The notes below the pieces were generated by a model. It was given only the letters and a program-made list of their open reading frames with translations, did no database searches and had not been told where the DNA came from. DNA of 64,000 nucleotides from Setophaga petechia (taxonomy: Eukaryota; Chordata; Aves; Passeriformes; Parulidae): assembly GCA_024362935.1 (NCBI GenBank), contig JANCRA010000019.1, positions 9,668,501 through 9,732,500 on the forward strand, written 5' to 3'. Position numbers and translations under genes: made by a program. This document shows, one piece after another, positions 50,994 to 61,000 of this stretch. The stretch's first letter is position 1. Every line of letters starts with the position of its first letter.

Positions 50994-51083
50994 CTGATTC
51001 AACATACGACTTTTCAGCAGGCTGGACAGTCTCCTCAGATTCTGGTGATGCTGGCTGTGCTGGGACAGATCTTTCTTTAAGGC
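50994..51083 (-). CDS. ASPH: ASPH exon: start of acidic linker (GLKERS)
   Basis: 90 nt, phase 1 in and out, beginning GLKERSVPAQPASPESEE. Human ASPH has GLKERSTSEPAVPPEE directly after the EF-hand segment, so this is the first linker exon of hydroxylase and junctate-type products. The acceptor is AAATGCAG/GCC and the donor is ATCAG/GTAAGA. The segment is luminal, Pro/Ser/Glu-rich and probably disordered. The EF-hand exon it should join lies beyond the right end of the window. Confidence 0.93.
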
Positions 51084-51859
51084 CTGCATTTTTCAGTTAT
51101 AAAGTTAACTTTATGCCCTTTTTGAACTGATTCAGTTATAACATAAGAAAGTTCTTTCAACTAAATTAACTGATGTTACACTCTCCAAGAATGCATTCAC
51201 ACAATCACAATTACAGGGTTGTCATAATATACAGTGATATACAAAAAGACTAAAGCATATTCAGATAGTAAACAAAGATGTTTAGAAGACAAACATACAG
51301 TGAGGAGGTAAAAAGGGAAAGAAATTTAAGCACTTTTATTTCAAAGTAACTGAACAAATGACTATGGTATTCTCAACATTTATTCGGTATCCAGTAAAAA
51401 AAAAGGCAGTAAATTTTTATGTCTGTTTCTCTCTGGTTTTGCCCTAAAATAAGTGGCAAAAAGTGCTTTATATGATAAATTTTACAGGTTCTATGAAGAA
51501 CTAATTTGAACTTTACAAACAGCTGCACAGAATAAGAATTACTTTAAATTCATGTGTTACATCTTAGAAGACTTGATTACGATTAGTTTGACAACTACAT
51601 GACTATCGAAGAAGTATGACTAATGCAATTTTATCACTAAGATTGTGACTATAACACAGTCTCTTTCTAGATCAAAACACAATGAAAAGAAAGCAATCAA
51701 TAAATGTAATGATCAACACCATCATCATGGCAGGAGATAAAGATACAGCTGTGCTAGATCATGTCCCATCTTAAGACACCATATGGTCAAGAATGTGTTG
51801 GTATTAGACTAATTCTCCTCTCAACTCTCCTTTAAGAGGGTTCAAGCAAAACTTATACA

Positions 51860-52115
51860 AGAGGTTTACACTGGGCATAAGAAAAAACTCACAGACCCAC
51901 AACCCACCACCTCTATGAGGGCACTGAAATCAGTGGAAAGGACTGCACAGAGAGGCTGTGCGTTCCCATCCTTGGAGGTTTGAAAGACCACACTAGGAAA
52001 TGGCCAGAGTAACCTGGTCATTCCTCTGAAATGACCCTGTTTTGAGCAGGATGTTGGAATAAGGATCTCCCAAAGTCCCTTCCAAATGGCATGTGCTGAT
52101 AATCCTACATCCAAG
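51860..52115 (+). mobile_element. CR1 LINE 3' fragment, divergent
   Basis: TTTACACTGGGCATAAG, then CAGAGAGGCTGTGCGTTCCC, TCCTTGGAGGTTTGAAAGAC, ATGACCCTGTTTTGAGCAGG and AAGTCCCTTCCAA follow the order of the CR1 3' region. About 776 bases from the exon at 51083. Confidence 0.78.
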
Positions 52116-55100
52116 GTCAATTAAGGTAAGACTCCCTTCTCAACAAACACCACAGCCCAAAGTAAACTAGTTTTTCAACAGCTATATACATGGAAATCAA
52201 TAGAAAAGATAGAATGTAAGAAAGTAGAGGCTAAACTATAATGAACACTCCTGTAGTACTAGCAATCTTGTAAGAGCAACTCTTAAGTGGCTAAACATTA
52301 TATTTCAAATAAGTACAATTTAAAAAATAGTAATTACCCCATTTCTATTGGAGTCAAACATATCTCAATGCAAATTGGACTAGTATGTCTCTAATGAAAT
52401 TTGTGTACAGATATAATTTTATGCATTGTGAGAAAAGCATGTATTTATTTCAAGTAATGGTCACAGGAAAACAGAATCAGGTCTATCTTATCGTTTAATA
52501 TTATTTAAAGAAATTATTTTATATTTATATTATTATTTAAATTTCAATTATTTGAAGATAGGTAGTTAGGCTGTATCCAAAAGTAGTGTAACTAAGAGTC
52601 CACCACTTTGGAGTCAAAATGAAAAGCTAAAGAAAAATGCCAAATTTACACTTAATTTTTGGCCAATTTTCTTCTGTCATTAAAAAAACACCCACTTAAA
52701 ATATTAAAAAATATTATTCATCTTTTCCTGCAGGACTATTAATAGCTACAAGAGTAAGAAGTTACTTCCTTCTACAATCATCTTAGGATGGAGACAAAAC
52801 CAGTAAGTCATATTAACTGCTCTCACACTTCAGAATCCATAAGCATGGAAACAGCCATCTTGCTTTCACAAACACAGTTCAGTTACTTTACACATACACT
52901 GCTTTAAACAAGTTTTTGTATCCTCTATAAGCCACCCCCATGTTCAAATCCAGACAACCACACACTCTGCTTCATGAACAAAAATGAATTCAAAGCATTT
53001 CAAAAGACAGCCAATACTCCACACCAAACAAGAACTATGGGTAATTAACAGGAAAGAAGGAACCAGCTAGAGTGTCTTTGCTTCACTTGCACATTTCTCA
53101 ATTTAACCTTCAAGCTTTTTATAAATGTCTATTGTGCTTAACACTGATTTCTATTCAATCTTGTCAAGTAGGTAATATACCAAATAATTTATTTTTTATA
53201 AGATATTATTTTCTCTCCTCTGTTTATTAAAATTGCATTTAGCTGTTACTTGCCTGGTGCATTTTTTGAGCTAATGTGGTGACTTGTTGCATTCAGTTTA
53301 ATGACAATACTTCATAGAGATATACAACAAGACAACAGATGTCTGGAGCAAAAATACTTTATTTTGTGGCTGTCTGTATAGCCTGGAGTGCTGCTCAAAT
53401 AAAATTTTCTTTGGAAAGGAAAAAAAATTAAAAAACCCAATCTTTCCAGAACCCCATAAACTTTGGGTCACAGATACAATATGTTAATCAGAACAGCAAT
53501 TCATTTGAAATTTCACTCCCACAAAGTTAAAAGTTCTGGCACATTACAGGAGAAAATAAAAAGTGATGTGCACCACACCATTGTGCCACCATCCTTGAGA
53601 AGGGTGATTTGAATGCTCCTCTGGTCAAATATGCATTTTAACACTTACCAGAGCAAGGGTGAAAAAGTATATCTATCATCACCAAAAACTAACAGAGAAT
53701 GTTCAATATGAAGGTGCATTTATTAGATCTTCATTCTCTCATATTTTTTGCTAGGAATTGTAATGTTCACAATGCACATCTCTTCCCTCCCTCCTCATGA
53801 ATTTATAAATATTTACAATATACCTCAGAGTAGATCACCTCTGTTAATTATCACAGCCAGAATCTTAAGATACTGTACTGTTTTCTACAGCTTTAATTTG
53901 AACTATTTTTCACAACTGTTTCAATGTTTCATTTACTCTAAAAAAAAAAAAAATCAAATCATCCTTAACCTTATTATCACATCTTATAACTCTAGGGATC
54001 AAAGCATGATGCAGACATATGTATGGAACGGCTGAGCTAAGTGTATTGCCAACTGTTATACACAAAATTTTAGCAAAATCAAAAAGAGAATCAACCTTCA
54101 GGACTTCAATCTTAAATTACCATCCACATGCATATATATACTCATTCTCAATTTCACTCCTTTGTTTTGTTTTCCTGAAACTAACACTGCAGTACATCAA
54201 GAAACAATCTTAAACTTCCATTACAAATAATGTTCTGAATCCTGTGTAATTATATTGTGCAGTTCCATACAATATACTTGCTTTCAAATTTATTTGGAAA
54301 ATATTCATTTCTAGATAAATTTGACAGCAGCCATAGATTCAAAATATTCTGAAATCTCTCTATTATCTCTGCAGAAATGTTTTGCAACTTTATTTACTCT
54401 AATGAGACTGCTGAATAAATCCTTCATTGATGCCGAAAATACAGAAGCTGTAAGAATAAACTAACCCAAGATTTTGCTTATAGAAGCATCATGCACTTGA
54501 AAGTGTTGAAGAAGATAATAGCTGCAAAATATCCAAGCTGTTCTCTAAACAAGTTCAACCAGAATAGAGTAGTACTAGCATATCACACCTTACATGTAAC
54601 TGGAATACAACAATACTTATCAATGATGAAATAGATGGTCTAATTTTCATCAGTATTCCTTACCAAAAGACTGCCAAACTTGGAAAAAATCAGGACACAG
54701 TTAAATAAAAAAAGTGATAATGAATCAAGATTTCCAACACAAATATAGAGAAATAAAATTATTAAGTAAATAGGGAATGGAAGAAACCCAGAAAATGTAG
54801 GAACATTTTAATTGAATATACCCTAAGGTCTCACAATAAAGTGCAACTCTGAAGTTGGTTTGACTATTTGTGTACAAAATAGTTTTTCCAGGAAAAAAAT
54901 CCAGTTTCCTTAGGGAAAGAATTTGGCAGAGAATTAGTTACATTTATTGGGTTAATAATGGACACTACAGTCCATTAATGCACCTCTTGGTTGTTTCTGT
55001 GAAATAGAAATATTTTATGAGTTTCCACTACATGTGTCCAGATAAGCCTGTTAATATTGCTCTATATGCATTTCATATAGAACATTCAACCTTCATCTCC

Positions 55101-55466
55101 ACATCAAGCAAATACAAGTAAACAAGGAAAGAAAAAAAAAAACAGTCACAAGACCCCAAACCCATATTTAGAGCAGACTTGAAGTAACTGGCATCAATCT
55201 GACATTTGAATGTTTTCAATACACATTGGTAGCCAGGCACTTTAACATATGTACATACTTGAGTTTCACAGCAGATGTTTCTGCTTTGTGTTTATAATAT
55301 CAGTATACACTGAACAGTTTTTAAAAAAAATATTATATATAGCCTTTGTTTACACTTATTTCCAGAAAACATTATTTTCTTATTGCCATTTTTACTACAT
55401 TCATATAAATATGCTGAATTTTACATTCTTGAGGTCTGTTCCTCATTAGCAGAACAGGAACTCTTG

Positions 55467-55472
55467 TTTATT
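55467..55472 (-). terminator. ASPH: Candidate polyadenylation signal for the junctin transcript
   Basis: AATAAA on the minus strand, about 32 bases past the junctin TAA stop. This would give a very short 3' UTR. Other AATAAA motifs lie further downstream in this AT-rich intron, so this one may not be the main site. Confidence 0.35.
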
Positions 55473-55504
55473 TCTTTTCTTTCTTGTCTTCCTTGGATTG
55501 GCTT

Positions 55505-55806
55505 TTAACTATCTTTTTTGTTTCTTTGTCTTTTTCCCACCTGAACGGTGCCATCCTTTTCACTGGCTGATCTTTTTGTAGTCTCCTTGGATTTCATACT
55601 TTTGTCTAGGCCTTTTTCCTTTACTCTGTCCCTTTTAGCCTTGTCAGAATCTTTCTTTAATTTATTCATATCAACAGCTTTCTTGTCCTTTCGATCAGTG
55701 GCATCTTTTCCTTTCCTGGTTTTCTTTTTTTCTTCTTCATTTTCCTCCTTTTTGGATTCCTGCTTCTCCCTTAACTTCTTGAGTGATTCTTTAATAGCTT
55801 CTTTTA
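55505..55806 (-). CDS. ASPH: Junctin-specific terminal exon (KEKE-rich luminal tail with stop codon)
   Basis: The exon enters in phase 1 and encodes about 100 residues, starting VKEAIKESLKKLREKQ and ending RNKKDS with a TAA stop at 55507-55505. The start matches human junctin VKELTKEELKKEKEK; the rest is a run of alternating Lys and Glu typical of the junctin/triadin luminal tail that contacts calsequestrin. The human tail ends in a different sequence, so the C-terminus has diverged. The acceptor AAAAAG/TAAAAG follows a clear pyrimidine tract (CCTCTTTTTC); a second AG six bases on would keep the frame and drop two residues. An internal CAG/GTGGGA could act as a donor, but I have no evidence that it does. 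The 93-residue open frame on the plus strand here is only the complement of this Lys/Glu repeat. Confidence 0.9.
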
Positions 55807-57998
55807 CTTTTTATTTTTTCATTTGAAAAAGAGGAAATGTTCAATAAGAGAACCATTCTTAGGCCAAAAAACATCTTATGAACAGCCATGTAAAAGCTTT
55901 GATCAAATTATTATTTAATGTTTGTTAGATTTAAACTTGTATAGTTAACTCCTAAGCTTTAAGCAATTTAAACAAATTAGTTTTAAACTTTTAGGAACAT
56001 CTCACACCATGCAGCCAGCAAATGACCTTAGCTTATACTGCAGCTGCATCCAAATGAAGTGTTAATCTAGAGAAAACCATGCCTCTATTATCTTACTGGT
56101 AACTTCTGCAGAATACTAAAACCACTTTTGCCTGTGAGCATGAAAATCAGAATAAATTTTGAACCTTTGACAACAGCGTCACAGTTATAAACGTTATTAC
56201 ACAAATTTATATAGAGTGTTTTACTGATAGTGCTACCTCACATTAAGCAAAGACTTCAAAAAGGTAACTGAAGTACATATTGAGAAGTACAAGTAATAAG
56301 AAACAGCAATGTCCTGGTGAATTAAATCAAGTCTAAAAAAGTTAGCTGAATTAGACTAAACTCAGTGAAATAAATCAAAGCAATAATTGTAAATTGGTTC
56401 TTACAACTTCGTTTTTCAGTTATCAGTAACATTTTTTTCTTTATTTTACTTTTGGAGTTGTGTCACTTGTGCTTCTCTACTTCAATTCACATTTGGGTGT
56501 GACAGGGTATTCAGATAATATGTCATAAAAACAATCAGAACAGAAGCTTTGAAATTTTGTTCAATATGTTTAATGTTCAATATTTACTTCCATTTTGCCA
56601 TAGTTTTGAAAATACTTGTCAGTACCAGTAGAATTCTCTAGAATAAGGAATTTTATCTCAATAAAATGCAGAGATTTTTCATTAAATCTGTATGCAATAT
56701 TTGCATTTAATTTTGAAATTAATACTCTCACATTATTAAGAAAGTGATAATGACTTCTACATATAAACAGCTCTAGTTTTATTCAGACTTTTGTGAGAAA
56801 CTGCAGTCTGTTGAGGCAAAAAAGCAGCTCTGCCTCTAGCTGCTGTGTAATGTTTCTGTGGAGTGAACAATTCAATTACATAGTTCAGTCTAAAGGGAAT
56901 GACATCATGTTTCCTTGCAAATGGTTTTTGACATAAAACATTTGAAAAATGCCATTTATTTATTCTCATATTGAACATTGAAAAATAATCCAAAACTCAG
57001 GAAAGAATTGCTAAGTGACAGTTATTACAGTCTCTGAAGCATGCAGTTTGCAACCAAGTTATACCAAGCACAATGTCGAACAAATGCTAAAAATTTCAAC
57101 TTGATGCAAGATGCTGAGAAAAGCCACACTGGAATGAGCAGCAAACCCTTCTTGGCAAATACTCTTTTTTCCTCATGAAGGTTTGTATGGTGAACAGCAT
57201 GCATTTTTCATATACTGCTAGGAAAAAACACCTTGCAGTCTATATGTGGTTAATGTAACATAGAGATTGTTTCCCTAGCCTCATGCTGCCCAGAGATAAC
57301 TGAGCAGATATAAAAAGCTACACACCTGAAGTATACCTGGTACCTTGGTGTTTGGTGTTGCTAATTAGCTTTTTTTGTCTTCAACACTATGACCTGTTCA
57401 TACAGCAATGTAATTATAAATAAATATATGGCATAAATTGGTTGCAAGCTATCCCATGCTAAGCTTTCAGAAAATGTTGCAATCAATCCTGCAAATAATA
57501 TTAAAGGGGAAGTTATTGGACTTTGCCTAAATTTCAGTTCTCACAGAAAAAAAAAATAGATGAAACCATTAAAGTACAGCCTTAGAAGAATTAAGGCACT
57601 CAAGGCCAATTGCAATATAGTAATGGTATCATGAATTCATGGAAGATAACAAAGAGGATTTCATATGGAGCAAAATCTTACTTAAAAACATGCAGAATAT
57701 CAGGTTATCATAAACTACTTACAATCCAAACAAGGTATTTGTTGTAAAAAAAATCCACACAAACGAAATATCATTTCTAGTTAGGAAAGCGCTTGCACTG
57801 CCACTGAATTTCAATCAGTAGTAAAAGAAAATATTGAGAAATTGCAAGAACAATATTTCCTGCATCATTAGAAAATATTTAGCCAACATAGCTAGTATTA
57901 GTAAACATTATAATCCACAGTTGGTATTTGTAATGCACATGCATTTCATACATCCTTATCTGCATAAAGTTCCGCATGAAAAAGAACATTAAAAATAC
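55807..57998 (-). other. ASPH: Intron between the two junctin exons, about 2.2 kb
   Basis: AT-rich unique sequence. A phase-compatible 24-nt stretch at 57337-57360 has a donor but a poor acceptor and is not called. Confidence 0.75.
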
Positions 57999-58043
57999 CT
58001 TTGAGTTTAGTTTTTTTCTTGGCTACCCCTCCTGGCTCCTCAC
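57999..58043 (-). CDS. ASPH: ASPH/junctin cassette exon, lysine-rich junctin linker
   Basis: 45 nt, phase 1 in and out. It reads G-EEPGGVAKKKTKLK and matches the human junctin stretch EGPSGVAKRKTKAK that follows the EF-hand exon. The acceptor is CTAATTAG and the donor is CAAAG/GTATTT. In junctin this luminal segment leads into the basic tail that binds calsequestrin. Full-length ASPH skips it and joins the EF-hand exon to the GLKERS exon at 51083. The exon that should precede it in human transcripts is not seen between here and 64000. Confidence 0.85.
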
Positions 58044-61000
58044 CTAATTAGTTGCAAAATGGAAATAGGTTATGAGCATATTTGTGGTATTTAATAAACT
58101 TGACATTAAATTTTCCAACCTGCCATCTTATGTAAAAAGTTCACTTTACATAGCACACTACAATGCTATGGGAAAATACAAAATATTAACTCATTAAAAT
58201 TAAAGCAATTTCAGCTCCAGGACCATCACAAGTACTGAGGTGAAAGACTAAGCAAAGAAAATACCACATTACCAGATGCTACTTGTGAAGCATCTTGACT
58301 TGGAGATTGCTCAGTTCTCTCCAGACCAGTGCTGACACATAATTATAACCAACACCCCCCTCTGATTTCTCTGCAAATTATTTGCCAGTTCCCTCTTAAA
58401 TGCACTAATTTATGTTTCTACAAAATTTTATAAATATTTTATAAACATGTTAACTCAAAAGGCCTCTAAGTACACAGGTATTGTGGAGTATATAAACTGA
58501 CTGTTTTCTTACAATAAATTACAATATCTGTTTCTTTATCCAAAGGAAAATAAATGTTTTGGCAGAGATATTCCTCAGGTCTAAAAAGCAGTTACCAGCT
58601 CATTAGTTAAAATACTTAACTGCATTACTTCAGACTCCTTAAGACTGTTAGTCTTTTACCATTGCAGCTAACAAACTGTGAGCAGTCAGCCTCTTGCTTG
58701 TACTTTATAGCTAGTACCACAAGAGGCATAAAGGCAGAAGCCTTTCCAAAAATACAGATAACATTTAGCTTCATCTTTTGAATATCATTAAAAGAGACTG
58801 GATTATCACTATCATGATGCTGTGGATTAAGACTTAAATCCCACAAACACAGCAATTTTAATCATAAATATCATATAAGTAGGTACTAAAAGCCAACTAG
58901 AAAGTAAAGAAAAGCTGAAAAGATACAGTAACTATGTATTTTTAAGCTCACACATAATCTTATTAAATGAGAAGAGATATTCCTATAGGCTTCTCATTCA
59001 GACATACAAAACACCTACACTGAACATCTGCACCATGAGCTTAGATTTCCAGAAAACAGTACCTACCTAAACTGTGGCATATATAAACATTAAATCTGAA
59101 AAAACAAACAATACTCTAACAGCCTATACTAAAAAAATGAAATTATAAAATTAAAGAATTTAAATGTAATGTCACTGTAATCACCTTGCATCTAACTTCT
59201 ATACTACGTGTTTTCAGAATACCAAGTGTTGACATTATGGCCAAAATTGTTTTAAAAAAGGTTAATCAGTGAAAATACAGGCTTAAGATTAATTTCCTTA
59301 CAAATTCATACCTGAGATATGAGTCTTTTCGAGCTCCTCCCTCACAGATTACCACCATTGCTGAAGTCCAGAGCTTTAACTTGACTAAAATCATTACTCA
59401 GTCTTACTATTTCTAAGCAGCGTATGGAAGAATAAGTTAACTTTTTTTTCATATAAAAGGAAAAATAGACTCCAACTTTCATTTACATCATCAGTGAAAA
59501 TATAAACAATAAAAGGTACTCAGAAAAGTTGCACAAAACCATATTTAAATTGACACCCCCTGCCCACTTTTCATATTAAAATTAAACATGACTGGATATT
59601 TTAAGATACTCTTAAAAGCATATGTTGACAAAGAAAATGGTAAAATTTTGCAAGTATCAATATTATCATACAACAATTATCAGACAGATATTTCAAATTA
59701 TTTTAAAATTAACATGTATTCATTATGTTGAAAGATTACAAAATAGCTTGTTACTGATTACTGTTATTCCACTTGTTAAATATTCACACAAGTAGTAATT
59801 TCGTTTCAATCTGCTTTCATGCAATGAATAGCACTAAAGTTCTCAGCAAATTATCAATTCATGACATAACTATATAAATCATGTAAACTTTAACATATTA
59901 ATAGATCTGTTCAAAGAGAAGTATGTAAAATGATATATTTTAAAGCATTAGTATTATGCAATAATCACAAGACCAAAATCCTGCTACATCTTGATTCCCA
60001 TCTGATCATGATCCCTAAAAGGGAATCCCTACAGCACAGGGAAGTTTTACTTGTGAGCCCCAATTATGCTGAAGCAAGATGGGTGCAAACCACTTGGTTT
60101 TCCAAGATAGCAATGTCCAGGGCCAATGTGACAAAATCTGGCACCTAAGGGAATTCATCCAAGACTTAGGCTCTTACAGCACGGGGACACACAAACAAAT
60201 GTCCAGAATTCTATAAATCACGTGGTTGAACTTGTGGACTCTTTTCTAAAGTCCACTTTAAGTGGCTTCACAATTGTTTTGAGCTAGTTTTAAAGTTCCT
60301 TCCTTTTTTTCCAATCAATCCCACATTATAAGTGTCCAATGCTGGCAATGCAAGAAGAAAATATACAATTTATAACATCAAATGTGGGTATAATGGAAGT
60401 TCAGAAATGGCCATTATTTGAGTTAGTTAATTAAAAAGTTGAGCTCAAAGTTAACATAGGTCTACAATATTTTTAAATAACTCCTTCCAATAGTCATTCC
60501 ATAAATTAAATACTCCTCTCAAAGTGGTCATCTTCATACAATGCTTAAAGGTGGTCAGCTTGCTATCTTAACTGACCTTTTGAAGCTCAGGAATATTAAA
60601 AGCATTCTTATTCTGCAACAAAGTCCAGTCATTTCATCTATTTTTCCCCATAAAAGCCTTCAAGAACATTATCCACCAACAACCCCCAAGTGAGAAGAGA
60701 GATTTAGAAGTTGAGCATCAGAAGAAAAATAAATAAATATTATTTTTACTTAGAAAGATAAGCATTGCAAAAAAAAAAAAAAGGCAAAAAGTTCTCCATT
60801 TTTCAGCAGTTTCCCAGATGTTGACAAATAGCACTCACATATTTAACAATATATTGAGCACCCTGGCATGTGCAAATACTATTTTATTCACTTAATAATC
60901 CCGAAAACTTTAATAGCCTTGCTAGACAAAAGGCTTTGCCACGTGAAAAATTTCCTCTAAGTCAATTCCTCCACAGCCTCTACCTGCATAAACATTTTTA

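Larger units (their letters stand above)
51084..55504 (-). other. ASPH: Region between junctin terminal exon and linker exon
   Basis: Intron for full-length ASPH; its right part would hold the junctin 3' UTR. Contains the CR1 at 51860-52115 and a poly-A run at about 53941-53954. No other exon recognised. Confidence 0.75.

Noticed and set aside
53654..53677. 24-nt phase-compatible stretch before CTCTG/GTAAGT on minus
   Set aside because: Weak acceptor and a hydrophobic peptide unlike the linker; short matches like this occur by chance.
55548..55826. Plus-strand open frame of 92 codons rich in Ser, Phe and Leu
   Set aside because: It is the exact complement of the Lys/Glu-rich junctin terminal exon; such codon repeats leave the opposite strand open.
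57337..57360. 24-nt phase 1-1 stretch (ATPNTKVP) with donor CCAG/GTATAC
   Set aside because: The sequence before the acceptor is purine-rich (GAAGACAAAAAAAGC), so a functional acceptor is unlikely.
59324..59380. Donor-like CTCAG/GTATGA preceded by an open stretch (VREELEKTHIS)
   Set aside because: No acceptor AG gives phase 1 entry before an in-frame TAA, so it cannot be an ASPH cassette.
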